A stretch of 64,000 bases of DNA, from positions 29,388,252-29,452,251 of the forward strand of contig NC_087065.1 in assembly GCF_963678635.1 (NCBI RefSeq). The letters are read 5' to 3'. The translations under genes were made by a program, and so were the position numbers. The notes under the pieces were generated by a model. That model searched no databases and was not told the origin of the DNA. It saw only the letters and a list, made by a program, of their open reading frames with translations. Of the stretch, positions 1-11,892 are shown one piece after another. The stretch's first letter is position 1. The number at the start of each line of letters is the position of its first letter. This DNA is from Symsagittifera roscoffensis. Lineage: Eukaryota > Xenacoelomorpha > Acoela > Convolutidae.

Positions 1-3000
1 CTTTTTTAGCCTAAAAACTGTCCTTGGAGAAATTTTTTGGGCCATTGCAAATGCGGCCAATGATTTTCTGAAGTTGAAAAGAATTGTTTTTCAAAGATTT
101 TGAAAAAAAACGGTCGCAAAACAGCCTAAAAAATTGATTAAAAAAAACTTTGTTTGTCAGGGAAGTTGTTACCCGTAAAACTATGGCATAATTGAACTGC
201 ACCACTATCGAATTGGGAGGCTTAATATATGCTTTCAAACTTGAACAGAACAGTTATTCTTTTCCTGTCGCCTCTCTGTGAAAAGAGCTTAGATACTCAG
301 AAGAATTGGTACAACCACGAAGCAGTTAACAGTGTTTTTATATCACATTTGATCTAAAAATGGGGAAATTGTTCTAGGTGTTTCTTCTTTGGGAAGATTG
401 TATCTAGGGGATTGATTCTGTGTAGATTTTTTCCCAAGGAATTGTATCCTTGTGGTTTTAGTCTGAGACCCGGGTAAAAAATCGGTTCAAAGGACGACAA
501 AAAAATTATAAAACGTAATTCAGTAAATTTACCTGCCGAAACGAAAATCAGTCCTGGCATCCGCTTAAATCATGCATCTGTAGCGGTATCATGCATCTGT
601 AGCCTAAAACTAGGGAAGGAGAATCGCAAAAAAGTAAAATGGTTCAAACAGGGTCGGATATTTTTACTGTATGCCAAAAGCAGCTTCGCCTCTGTATAAT
701 AGTTTTTTTTTCGATGCGTGGCTCTCTGAAAAAGCCTACAGACCGATGGAAATTTTTTTGAAAAAGCAAAATTCATAACAGTTGTTTTGGAAAATAGAAT
801 AGAAAAACGGCAAGAATAATACTCGAACTTTTGTTGAAATAATTACTTTTTTTTGTAAAACTTTCTTCTACCAAGGAAGCGCTGAATGAAGCTTCCAAAG
901 ATAGTTTCTTAGAAAAACCGGATTTCTGAAAAATCTGTAGCTTGATTTTTTTATGCTCTTCAAAATTAGATAGAAACAAGAAAAAAAATTAAATATCTAA
1001 AACACCCGAACGCAAAACCACTCCCCAATTACAATGGTTACAACAATTAAGGTTGCTTAATGAACATTCCAATTCTTGAAAGTTGACCGAGCACGGCATA
1101 AGGCTCTCTTGTTTTGACATTGATTTGCTCCTTCATGAGTCAAAATTTCATTCAGCTGCAAATGAGAAATGAAGAACAATTGTAGTGACTGCTTCCTCTG
1201 AATTGTATCATTAAATTTCAATGTTTTGACTTATTTTGACTGTTTTAGCCTAAAAACTGTCCTTGGAGAAATTTCTTGGGCCATTGCAAATGCGGCCAAT
1301 GATTTTCTGAAGTTGAAGTGAATTGTTTTTCAAAGATTTTGAAAAAAACGGTCGCAAAACAGCCTAAAAAATTGATTAAAAAAAACTTTGTTTGTCAGGG
1401 AAGTTGTTACCCGTAAAACTATGGCCGGAAAATTGAACTGCACCATTATCGAATTGAGAGGCTTAATGTATGCTTGCAGACTTGACCAGAAACGTTATTC
1501 TTTTCCTGTCGCCTTTCGGTGAAAAGAGCTTAGATACTCAGAAGAATTGGTACAACCACGAAGCAGTTAACAGTGTTTTTATATCACATTTGATCTAAAA
1601 ATGGGGAAATTTTTCTAGGTGTTTCTTCTGTGGGAAGATTGTATCTAGGGGATTGAATCTGTGTAGATTTTTTCCCAAGTAATTGTATCCTTGTGGTTTT
1701 AGTCTGAGACCCGGGTAAAAAATCGGTTCAAAGGACGACAAAAAAATTATAAAACGTATTTCAGTAAATTTACCTGCCGAAACGAAAATCAGTCCTGGCA
1801 TCAGCTTAAATCATGCATCTGTAGCGGTATCATGCATCTGTAGCCTAAAACTAGGGAAGCAGAATCGCAAAAAAGTAAAATGGTTCAAACAGGGTCGGAT
1901 ATTTTTACTGTATGCCAAAAGCAGCTTCGCCTCTGTATAATAGTTTTTTTTCGATGCGTGGCTCTCTGAAAAAGCCTACAGACCGATGGAAATTTTATTG
2001 AAAAAGCAAAACTCATAACAATTGTTTTGGAAAAAAGAATAGAAAAACGGCAAGAATAATATTCGAACTTTTGTTGAAATAATTACTTTTTTTTGTAAAA
2101 CTTTCTTCTACCAAGGAAGCGCTGAATGAAGCTTCCAAAGATAGTTTCTTAGAAAAACCGGATTTCTGAAAAATCTGTAGCTTGATTTTTTTATGCTCTT
2201 CAAAATTAGATAGAAAGAAGAAAAAAAATTAAATATCTAAAACACCCGAACGCAAAACCACTCCCCAATTACAATGGTTACAACAATTAAGGTTGCTTAA
2301 TGAACATTCCAATTCTTGAAAGTTGACCGAGCACGGCATAAGGCTCTCTTGTTTTGACATTGATTTGCTCCTTCATGAGTCAAAATTTCATTCAGCTGCA
2401 AATGAGAAATGAAGAACAATTGTAGTGACTGCTTCCTCTGAATTGTATCATTAAATTTCAATGTTTTGACTTATTTTGACTGTTTTAGCCTAAAAACTGT
2501 CCTTGGAGAAATTTCTTGGGCCATTGCAAATGCGGCCAATGATTTTCTGAAGTTGAAGTGAATTGTTTTTCAAAGATTTTGAAAAAAAAACGGTCGCAAA
2601 ACAGCCTAAAAAATTGATTAAAAAAAACTTTGTTTGTCAGGGAAGTTGTTACCCGTAAAACTATGGCATAATTGAACTGCACCACTGTCGAATTGGGAGG
2701 CTTAATATATGCTTTCAAACTTGAACAGAACAGTTATTCTTTTCCTGTCGCCTCTCTGTGAAAAAACTTAGATACTCAGAAGAATTGGTACAACCACGAT
2801 GCAGTTAACAGTGTCTTTATAACACATTTGATCTAGAAATGGAAAAAATTGTTCTAGATATTTCTTCTTTGGGACGATTGTATCTGGGAGATTCACTCTG
2901 TGTAGATTTTTTCCCGGCGAATTGTATCTTTGTGGTTTTATTCTGAGAACCGGGTAAAAAATTGGATCAAAGAACGACAAGAAAAAATTACAAAACGTAA

Positions 3001-3028
3001 TTTAGAAAATTTACCTGCCAAAACGAAA
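1..3028. repeat. Tandem array of a 1.24-kb unit (two full copies plus a partial third)
   Basis: The sequence beginning agcctaaaaactgtccttgg at position 8 recurs at 1247 and 2487, giving periods of 1239 and 1240 bp. Copies 1 and 2 are nearly identical over their whole length. Copy 3 is more diverged from about 2760 and ends near 3028, after which unrelated AT-rich sequence follows. The open frames of about 70 codons in it recur in each copy, are not family-like and carry no recognisable domain, so I treat the unit as non-coding satellite or segmental tandem duplication. Copy 1 is cut by the window edge. Confidence 0.9.
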
Positions 3029-3552
3029 AGTATTTTTTTATAAAATATTTCATTGTTGCACAAAAAAATTCAAAATATTTTACCAAACTGTTTTACAAAC
3101 ATATGAACAAAATTTGCTAAAAATTAAAAAAACTATTAAAATAAGTGGAAAATCAAGTAAAAAGCGGCAAAAAAAACGTTAAAAAGGTAATTGAATTCAA
3201 TGCTGATTGTTAACATAGCGCGTTTTGTCTAATTTAGTCAGCTATTCAACAAATTTTGTCTATGCGAGTTTTCTCTGAGGTAGACAAAATGGGCCGCAAA
3301 AAGATAAATCTTTCGTCGTCCTTTCTGCAAAGCACTTTCATGGGCGTCGTGGAAGTGTTTAATGACGTCGTAAAATTTTGATCTCAATTGTTTTTTTTAT
3401 ACGTATCAATCTATTGTTTTTCCTGCTAGATATAATAATTTAGTATTTTAAAAAAAAAATCTAAGTATTTTTCGAAAGTTTTCGAGGCTTTACTATAACA
3501 AAGAGTCTGCCAATTTCTTAAAGTTGCCCGAGTCGAGATTTTTCACCTAATT
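3029..3552. other. AT-rich intergenic stretch, nothing recognised
   Basis: I see no open frame, RNA gene or repeat family here beyond homopolymer A/T runs. Confidence 0.5.
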
Positions 3553-3728
3553 TGAAGCAAGATTTGAGCGGTTTGAGCGGTTTTTTTAGACAATTACGCT
3601 CAAAATCTTGCTTCAAATTGAGCGGTTTGAGCGGTTTTTGAACGGTTTATCTAAAAAAACCGCGCAAGATTTGAACGGTTTTGAGCGGTTTATCTTAAAA
3701 AAAAACGCTCAAAAACCGCGCAAGATTT
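3553..3728. repeat. GAGCGGTTT minisatellite, left block
   Basis: Short words GAGCGGTTT and AACCGCTCA alternate with CAAGATTTGA. They appear on both strands within the block, so the region can form several short hairpins. It ends directly at the 3' flank of the tRNA-like sequence. The same words return at 4225-4455. Confidence 0.8.
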
Positions 3729-3742
3729 AATAATAAAAAGTC

Positions 3743-3814
3743 GACCACGGAGGGATTCGAACCCGCAATCTTCTGATTCGAAGTCAGACGCCTTATCCGT
3801 TAGTCTATGCGGAC
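3743..3814 (-). pseudogene. Degenerate tRNA-Arg (anticodon TCG)-like gene
   Basis: Read on the minus strand this is a 72-nt cloverleaf-like sequence. The anticodon arm is intact (TCTGA-CTTCGAA-TCAGA, anticodon TCG) and the B box GGTTCGAATCC is perfect. A TTTTT pol III terminator follows at 3736-3740. Fold by hand shows mismatches at acceptor pairs 2:71 and 7:66, D-stem pair 11:24 and T-stem pair 50:64, plus a G-T wobble at 5:68. A functional tRNA rarely has four mismatches, so I favour a decayed gene or a tRNA-derived repeat head. It is flanked on both sides by GAGCGGTTT minisatellite. Confidence 0.65.
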
Positions 3815-3952
3815 TTGCTGGAAGCTTAATATTCGCTGTATTTGTTCTACTGAATATGTTCAATGTTTTAGACATGCACAACAAATATACTGTCAGGATT
3901 TTTATTGTCATCTCTACAAAATAACAAAAATAATCGATTATAAGATCGCACA

Positions 3953-4090
3953 CCAACCCCCCCCCCCCACCTCTTACGTTGGTGGGGGGGTTTGTTGGAT
4001 GTTCCATACGTTGAGGGGGTACGTTGGGGGGAGGGAGTACGTTGGCGGGGGGGGGGGGTTAAGTTGGGGCGGGGGTTGGTGGGTGCAGTT
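3953..4090. repeat. Strand-asymmetric C-tract and G-tracts with ACGTTGGGGG repeats
   Basis: A run of about twelve C is followed by six or more G-runs of 4-12 bases separated by short spacers such as tacgttg. The plus strand meets the usual pattern for G-quadruplex formation, and the C-run can pair with the G-runs. No coding meaning is seen. Confidence 0.7.
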
Positions 4091-4224
4091 GTTGACGTGA
4101 AGAGCTGGTCAAAAATGCTGTTTTTGGGCACTTTTTGGAAAATTACTACATATTGGTCGCCCCTGGATGAACGTGTTCGTTCGAGTTTTGCAGAGAAGAG
4201 AAACGTTGAGTCTGGGACCTCGAC

Positions 4225-4455
4225 CCGGGAAGACCGCTCAAAAACCGCTCAAAAACCGCTCAAATCTTGCTTGAAAAACCGTTCAAATATCACCGCAAGA
4301 ACTGAGCGGTTTTTGAGTGGTTTTTTAAGCAAGATTTGAGCGGTTTGAGCGGTTTTTCCAAAAAAAACCGCCCAAACCGCTCAAACCGCTCACATCTTGC
4401 TGGAAAACCGCTCAAACTGCTCAAATCTTGAGCGGTTTTTGAGCGGGATCTCGAC
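4225..4455. repeat. GAGCGGTTT/AACCGCTC minisatellite, right block
   Basis: Same words as the block at 3553-3728, again in both orientations, with the linker CAAGATTTGAGCGG. The two blocks bracket the tRNA-like sequence and the G-tract. Confidence 0.8.
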
Positions 4456-5744
4456 CCGGGTGGTGTTTAAAAAAACAATTTACACGTAGCTATGGCAATT
4501 GCAATTGTTCATCTCAGAATTTTGAAATCTAGTATAAACTAAGCAGGCTCATAACAGCGAGTTTATATGAAAACCTGAACAGCTATTCTTTTGATCATTT
4601 TTCTTGTGCATAAATTGTTTTAACTGTAAACTCTGTTTTAACTAATTTAATAATTTTTCCCTTGATCTTGCTATGGCAAAATATCTGCGACAGGAAGTTG
4701 CTTTTTTTTCAAATCTTAGCTTCTTGAGTTATGTAGATTTAGGGGATTGTTTCTCTAGATTCGTTCTCTCTTTCCTAACGACACCGCAAAGTGGTCCCTT
4801 GGGTAGTAAACTTAGCGGGGCGACCGAGATTCACTACTATCTACAATCCCGAAAGGGTTAGTTGGTGGCAAATATTCTTTATTGTATTATGTTGCTTGCC
4901 CCTTTTTGCGTACTGCTCTCAAGCTGTCTTTTCTACTCGACACAATCGCAAGAGTTTCCAATTATAATTTAATTCAGATGAGTATAAGTCTGATTACAGA
5001 AAACTCTGAGTGGCCAGCTTGTAATCGAATAATCAAATCAAAAGGAAAGGCTCCGCGATTTATCGGCCAAATTGCCTAATTGCAATTAAATTCCAGCTAA
5101 CTCCACTAGCACTAAACAGTTCTCTCTTTCTTTCTCTAGAGAATCTCTGACGAGAACCAACTATCTACCGGTTCTGCTATAATTGTTCTCTAACTCTGTG
5201 AACCAACTACTTGACTAACTGGCAATAATTGTTCTCTCTAACTAACTGAAAACCAACTTTACTCTCTCTCAGTATCAATTGCTCTCTTCTCTAACTGAGA
5301 AACCACTACTTTTAATAGTAGTTAACAACTGTTCTGACTCTTAAAGGCTCTCTGGTACCCTTCAATTCCTTATCTTTCTTTAGATTTATATAAATTCGGG
5401 GAAATTTATTCCCAATTGACTGCATATTTCTTCACGGTTTCAAATTGCACAGAACCCAAACGCAAGTATGAGGACGTATAAAAAATGCACTCTGCTGCTT
5501 TCTATTTATTTTTACTAAATAGTTTTGAGCGAGAAACAAAAAACTGCATAATTATGAACCGAGCGTTAAGTTAAATCTGAATTTTTTTATCCATCTCAAC
5601 GAAAAGTTTCAGTCTGACAAGTAATTATTCAAGATCCGCAGCTCTGAAATGCTAAAATTGCAGTGGCTACTGATAAAGATTACTGAGTAAAAGTAGACTA
5701 TCAGCATCTTTTAGATCGAGTGAGGTAAACCAAACTTTACCCTA
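4456..5744. other. Unassigned, with a pyrimidine-rich tract
   Basis: No gene is recognised. 5118-5345 is a low-complexity stretch of repeated ctctctaact/aaccaact words. The 3' remainder of the neighbouring gypsy fragment could lie here, but I found no matching terminal repeat on its other side. Confidence 0.4.
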
Positions 5745-7650
5745 TTATGTCCGCAATAATAATTTGCGCTGCAAAGTCGAATTGTTCAAAAAGGTTTGGC
5801 ATTTGATGTTGTTTTTGAAAATCTGGTGTTGGTTTTTAAAAATTTGGGCGTTCATGGGTTTTGCGTCTATGGCTAGTTTAATAGACTCGTCCTTCTTGGC
5901 TCTAATAACTATCGGTGCTATAAGGTGGTCGCTGGTGCATTTGTTCAGCTTTACATTATGGCCTATTTTGATGAGTTTCTTGATTTCCGTACCCATTTTG
6001 TCTTGGCTGTGGATTGGTACTCTACGCCCTTTATCTTGAAATGGCCCCAATGGGTCTTTGAATACCGAATGCACCCGGTATTTTTTCGATCTACTCAGTC
6101 TGGTAAAAACGTTTTTGAATTCCTTCGTGAATAATTTCTCTGCAGTTCAGATTCCATTAAAAAGGAGGAATTTTCCGAAAGAAGATCGGTCTTGATTGGG
6201 TAGTGCGGACTCCCAATGAAATTTGTAGGTCTACAGGAGGCATCTGGCACGATTTTCTAAAATAAGGAATTTTGCTAAATGGATGTGCCAGCCCCAGTAA
6301 TGAGACGTCTGCGATCAAAAAGCCAAACTGTTTGATAGTTCTTCTGTTGTACTCTACATAGTGGGTGTCGATCAGCATTTCCAAGACTCACAACAGTTTT
6401 AAGTTGGCTCCAGATGTGACTAAAATTTTTGCGGTTTGCTTTTGATAAAAGAAGCGGGGCTGCCCATATCTACGGTAGCTTTAAAAAATGTTTTGTTAAA
6501 TCTCACTGTCAGTGGCGATAAACTTGCATTCTTCTTCTGCTGTGGCTACTGAATCTTCGCCCAAAACTCCAACATTACTCCTGGAATTGCAAAATGGCCA
6601 TTTTTATTGCCCTTCTTGCACGTCGCGTTCTTTGCCGGCCATGAGAGTTTGTAATTAGGAGAAAAGAAAAATCCTTTGCACAAAAGTAGCACGGTTTGCT
6701 TTCTCTCGATTGGTTTTGATTTGGTCGATTGTTGAATCTTTCTCTAGAATTTTGTGCTCGAATCGTTCTATTTTGATTGATTTTCTTTCGCTGAACCGAT
6801 AGGGTTGGCTCTTGCTTGATTTTAAACAAGTTAGAATAGTTCTGTCTTGAATTAAAATTCAGATTTCATGGTCCTGCGAGACCCACATGTTTCTGTAAAG
6901 TGAAAGCAGTGACAGAGCCTTTCTCTTAAAAAAGGGCAGATTTGACGGTTTCCTCACGTGTATTAACTATTAACTGGTCTAATACAAAGATCACTATGAA
7001 TGTAATTAAACCTCATTTTGGCGATAATGATTCATGTACTACTTTCTTTTTGTTGTCAATGGCCCAGCCACATTGAGCTGCTTGGCCTAATTATCTCAGA
7101 AAAAGCTTCTCCAGGCTTTCACGATCTGATTGTTGTGTGTTGTAAACATTTTTTCTTTCATTAATATAACTTTTGTCTTTTTTAATAGGGCTTCGCAGTA
7201 GTTGTAGAAATCTCGGAAGTTAAAACTTGCAATACCTTCTTGAGCGTGGCTTTGAACGAAACCTTCCAACAAGAAAAATAACCGCGATACGATCCTTCAG
7301 TCCGCCTAGTGGAAACTTACATTAGATTCGATTTTTGACCCTGTTTCTTTTGTCGTTAAGTTCGTTGGTTTTGCGGATTGCTCGGTCTCTTGCAAAACGA
7401 TTAGCCTCTTCTGCTGTACTCTCTGCTTCTCTTTTTCTTTCTGGTTGCGGTGGGGGTCGTAAAAAAAACTTGATGTTGGCGTTGCAGTGTTCTCTTTAAT
7501 TTGCGGCTAAGAAGATTTACCCAATCTACGATTCCTAAGGGATTAAAAGTTCCGTTGTTGGTTTGCGCCAGAACGCTGGTACCCCTACGAGATGAGTTTG
7601 GTCCTCGTCGACCGAAACTGCTGGCTGCGCCACGTCGGATAATAACCAAC
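5745..7650 (-). pseudogene. Decayed Ty3/gypsy gag-pro-pol fragment
   Basis: On the minus strand the remnants run in the order gag, protease region, RT. At 6575-6720 a nucleocapsid-like stretch shows CYFC and, in a shifted frame, PAKNATCKKGNKNGHFA, the second half of a retroviral-type zinc knuckle. At 5745-6074 an RT N-terminus reads KGRRVPIH, then LNKCTSDHLIAPIVI, KKDESIKLAIDAKPMNA and KNQHQ. These match the start of gypsy RT (fingers and the LD-AK/LNxAI region) by family knowledge. The rest of RT, RNase H and integrase are absent. Frames are broken by many indels. It is a separate element from the 20-kb one and is in the same orientation. Confidence 0.75.
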
Positions 7651-8188
7651 AGACTCTCTCAAACTTAATAAGACTATTAATAATACATGAATTGATGATT
7701 GGATATTGTGTTCTGCAATTTCTTTCAGATAAACGAGAGAGTGATTCTCACACTCTTTAAGCAACTTTTTAACACGGTCGACAAGTACCGGCCTTGACAC
7801 AATTCAATAATTCAATCATTCAACTTTGACACAATAGCTAACACTATGACCTTCTAATCTAGCATCATAACAATTACATAAGCGCGGTCCTTCTGCCGTA
7901 CCACACGCGTTATAGTTGGGGATTTTCACATTTTGATCACTTTTTATACTAAAAATTAATTCTGGATCTTTAACACTGGTGTTTTAATTGTGGATCTTTT
8001 ATTATTGTATGTAGAGAAATGACTAAAATAGTTCAAAAGTCCCTGAAATATGATAGCATGTTTTCGTTAGCCTTAAAAAAACAGGTAATGTTCTGAAGCA
8101 TTTTACAAAACTATTCGTCACGAGAGACATTGACGTATTAGAATGTTTAGCGAAAATTGTTGAAAAAGGAGAAGTTTGAGTTTCCATC
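7651..8188. other. Unassigned flank between two retroelements
   Basis: No gene is recognised. It may include the degraded 5' end of the upstream gypsy fragment. It ends at the target site duplication of the large element. Confidence 0.4.
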
Positions 8189-8192
8189 GAAT
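8189..8192. repeat. Target site duplication GAAT (left copy)
   Basis: GAAT lies directly before the LTR start and the same four bases follow the other LTR at 28570-28573. Four-base duplications are usual for Ty3/gypsy integrases. Because four bases can match by chance, the support comes mainly from the exact position at both LTR ends. Confidence 0.75.
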
Positions 8193-8601
8193 TGAGTTAG
8201 GTCCTTGAGGTTAACTCATAGAGTAACTTCGGATAGGGTACACCGTCTGCTCGTCACGCTATCTCATTTTTGGCCGGATAGATTCGTGCAACTTCTTAGT
8301 CTAATACCGATCCTAATCTTACTCTTATATCTACTAGTCTCAGGGTGTTTAACTAGTCTCTGCTAGGCTCAATAGATCTAGAGATTACTGGCCTATTGCG
8401 ACTGCTGAAGTTCTCTTGGAGAGGTAACTAATTTCTAAGTTAAATTCAAATCTCTCTGGTGCTGAAATTACAAGTAATTTCAGCACTTACAAATAAGTGG
8501 GTTGTTAGTTGGATGGATTATGATTGGTTAATATTAAATATTTTACAGTGGTAAAATATCTAATTTATCCAATAATAAAATGTAGTTTAGATCAGGTTCC
8601 A
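8193..8601 (-). repeat. 3' LTR of the 20-kb element
   Basis: 409 bp, TG...CA on the minus strand, alignable end to end with 28161-28569 without gaps. It contains two perfect hairpins: 8459-8486 (13-bp arms, 2-nt loop) and 8538-8559 (9-bp arms). The segment just upstream on the sense strand (8602-8615) ends in GGATGGG, only a weak polypurine tract. Confidence 0.95.
8459..8486. promoter_or_regulatory. LTR hairpin GTGCTGAAATTAC/GTAATTTCAGCAC
   Basis: A perfect inverted repeat with 13-bp arms and loop AA. The other LTR has the same structure at 28427-28454 with 12 paired bases. Its retention in both LTRs and its position inside the repeat suggest an RNA or transcription-level element such as polyadenylation or termination control. 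The role is inference. Confidence 0.5.
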
Positions 8602-9986
8602 CCCATCCGGGGTTTACAGAGTTTTTTAGAGCTATCTTTCTTTCTGCAATTGAAGGATGGATGGTGAACGTTGGTATTTGGTGAACATCATTTTCTTATC
8701 CGGTTCCTCTTGAAGAAGAACGTTCCAGGATGTTGGAATCAGGGATTGGAATTTTTTTTTGTCATTTGACAACGATTGTGATCCCCAATGAAATCAATCC
8801 GATTTCAAAATGGTTTGCTATGTCAGATTTTTCTGTATTAGTAGAGAACTGTTTGGTGTGCAGCCTCGTCTGGGAATGGCGTGAAAATCGTGTTTGGAAG
8901 GGATGCCTTGTAACTCGGATCTGTGATATACTTGAACATCGAGGTGGTCATTGGTCTAGTTCAATGAAGTCCCTTTCTGCGAAGTCAAGTCGTACTCTAA
9001 ATCCTTTGAGTTGTGATTGTGGACGGCATGTCGATTGTGTTTAGCCATTCTTTTGTTCGAGTGTGATGGGATCGTCTAGTCTTTGGATGTTCGTCTTTGT
9101 TGTTGTGTATGATCTATATACTGCATAGTATGATTTACATTTAATAAATATTTGTAAATTTTGTTTTTTAATCATGATCTTAGTTAGTCGTTTTCAAAAA
9201 AGCCTTTTAATTTAGTTCAGTTATTTTGAAGAGTTCCTCACCCTTGAGTACCTCTTTTAAAAAATTGAAGTGTGGTCACAAAGCGTGAGTGTAGCGCGGT
9301 GGGATAGGCCGGCTATAAGCATGCTCAGGACGTCCTTCACTGGTGGGTTAGGCCAGGAGTGGGAGTATGATTGCATGCTGTTACTTTGAGAGGTCCTGTT
9401 ATGCGATAACGTTTTATGTTGGTTTTTTCTGGTCTTTCTTATGTTACTTTGGTTGTGTCTTTTTTTTCAAAAATCAAATTGTTTTTAGTTTGGGTTTGTC
9501 TTGCGACTTTTTTGTGTTTTATTATTTCTTTCTTAGACTTTATGATAGTCTTCAAAAGAATAAATTATCCAGTTTTAAAATGGGTTAATCCGGTTTGGGT
9601 ACCGTTGGTTTTATTTTCTTAGTCAAGCTGTTATTTTATGATTTGTGGTGTTTAGTAAGCTGCGTTGGTAAGTTTGGTTTAGTATATAATTCCTTTCCAA
9701 CCGGGTTAAAGGAAAGTTTGAAACTTGTTATCGCGTGTTAGAGTTGTTGATAGTGAAATCATTATTTATACGATTCTTCGTGGGCGAGCTGTGCGAGTTT
9801 GGATAGAATTCTTGTGCGAATGAATGAAAATATTGAAAAAGTTAGTACTGCTTTCTCATTTTATTAATTTATTGCATAGAATTTGAATTTTACTGCTTTT
9901 TTGGGGAATTTTAAAATTACAAGTTTTCATCGTATTTTAGTTTTATTGCTTCGTGGGGAAATAATTTATAAATGAAATTACTACAT
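8602..9986 (-). other. 3' segment of the 20-kb element, no gene recognised
   Basis: About 1.4 kb between the 3' LTR and the duplicated block. Sense-strand composition is like the rest of the element, but no frame stays open long enough to call. A GC-richer island lies at about 9280-9370 in otherwise AT-rich sequence. A plus-strand frame at 8730-9044 has no family features and is opposite to the element's sense, so I do not call it. Confidence 0.5.
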
Positions 9987-10213
9987 TTGGTATGAATTTT
10001 ACTACAATATTTAGTGCGAAAGATTAATAAGTTTGAATAATATTTAACAAGTTTGTATTTTTATTTGTTTTTTTTCTGTTTTGTAGATGATTGTGGTGTG
10101 AAGACTAAAAGAATAAATAAACATTGATAGAAAATGGTTAGTACAAAGTTGAATTTGTTAGTTAAAAGTATTTAAATTCATATTTATTACCTAATTCATA
10201 TTTATTATCTAAT

Positions 10214-11230
10214 TCACCTTAGTCTTCTGGGGTAAAAGCCCTGGGGGAAGATGTCGCGAATCATGTCTGATGTTGTTAGTAACTTGGCTAGTATGCATAT
10301 GACAATTTTAGTTTGTAGCAGTGGTCAAAGCAATTGAAGTGCCTTGATGGTATTTAGTTCTTGTGTGCCTACTGCGAAATCATAGGGTGTGTTTTGGTTG
10401 CGGTTATAGATTATATGATTATATTTAGTATTGCGAATAAATTCTAATATGGGTAGTTCAATAGTTTGTATAAATTCATGCGGGATAATGAAGGGTCTTG
10501 ATTCTTTATCATTGAAGGTCTTTGTGATGGGACAGAACATATACATTTGGGTAACTGGGTCATAGTTGCGGAGGATGCCGGGGAGGTTAGTATTTTTAAT
10601 GCAGTATGTAAAATTAAGAAAAAATGGTGACGTGTATTTTGAGTTAAGAAACTGAAAACGATGGTGGGGTTGTCTTGATGGAGTGGGTAAATCAAAATGA
10701 TTTTGTAAAAAACGATAATATGAATGAGTGTGCGTTTGTTTAGTGCGTAACATTATATCGTGGGAACAGTGCAAATCGCGTTCCTGTGGTGAAAGAAAGT
10801 GAAAGGTTAGTGAAAATAACTGAAATTTATCATAGAAGCTTTCATATGCTTGAATATCAACTAGTGCTTCTGAAATAATATGATCATGTTTTCTATCAAA
10901 AATATTAAGTGTAAATACGTATGATGTTTAAATAAATAATTTTTCGGTTAGTTGCGGGTTTGCCAAGCGATCTTCATCTAAAAATTGATCTTGGTTAGGA
11001 CGGATGATGTTATGATCGTAGTATTCTATTGGAAAATCGTTAGCTCGGGGTGCGGTGAATGTTTTTAATAACTTTTTATATCCAACGTAAGTAAATTGTC
11101 GAGGTGTTAATGATGTAGTGAGTCTATATAATATATTTTTGCTTTTCTCGATATTTTCAGTAGTGTTAGCTAATGGTAGGCAAAGGGGGTTAGTATAATT
11201 ATAGTAAGCGGTCCAATGAAGTGTTGGCAT
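10214..11230 (-). pseudogene. Broken copy of the accessory 338-codon ORF
   Basis: Aligned to the intact copy at 11893-12909, this copy has a Lys codon AAA changed to TAA (near 10927) and a Trp codon TGG changed to TGA (10325-10327). A further Ser-to-TAA change lies upstream of the ATG, near 11307. No frameshift separates the pieces, so decay was by substitution. The surviving open parts are 10928-11230 (start with the MPTLHWTAYYNYTNPLCLP N-terminus) and 10325-10774. Confidence 0.8.
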
Positions 11231-11892
11231 TAAAAGGTGCTCATCAACAAAATTTCGTGTTAAGTTAGCAATGGTAGGTGTATTTAATGTATATTGCGGA
11301 AATTAGGGTAGGGTGATTTCAAGAAAATTTTTCGTGTTTGTGTGTTCCGGGTGGTTGATATATTCTCGGGCTGTTCCGGGTTTGGTTAGGAATGGGTGAT
11401 TTGGGAATTTTCGTTTAAAAGTGTGTTAAGCTCGGTTAGTACTGGTAGGTGTTTCGGTGGATGTGGATGACTGAGCTAATGATGGAGTGTAAGCTGAAGA
11501 GGGTGTAGGAGGTGGTGGATTTGAGGATGTTATTGTGGATGATAGTTGATGTATTTTAAGAGTGTCGGGGTGTATTAATTGTTGTTGTAATGTAAAAAAA
11601 TTGTCGAGTTCTTTGGAAATTTGGATGGTATCTGGGGAATTATTTTGTGATCTGTCGGAATGAATTTGGTATGAATTTTACTACAATATTTAGTGCGAAA
11701 GATTAATGAGTTTGAATAAAATTTAACAAGTTTGTTTTTTTATTTGTTTTTTTTCTGTTTTGTAGATGATTGTGGTGTGAAGACTAAAAGAATAAATAAA
11801 CATTGATAGAAAATGGTTAGTACAAAGTTGAATTTATTAGTTAAAAGTATTTTAATTCATTTTTAATACCTAATTCATATTTATTACCTAAT

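Noticed and set aside
3743-3814. Functional tRNA-Arg(UCG)
   Set aside because: Four stem mismatches by hand folding, so it was kept as a tRNA-like pseudogene.
3690-4339. Overlapping Gly-rich frames at the G-tract
   Set aside because: They are translations of homopolymer and minisatellite sequence in both strands.
8730-9044. Plus-strand frame of 104 codons inside the LTR element
   Set aside because: It opposes the sense of the element, has no domain, and is explained by the T/G-rich plus strand.
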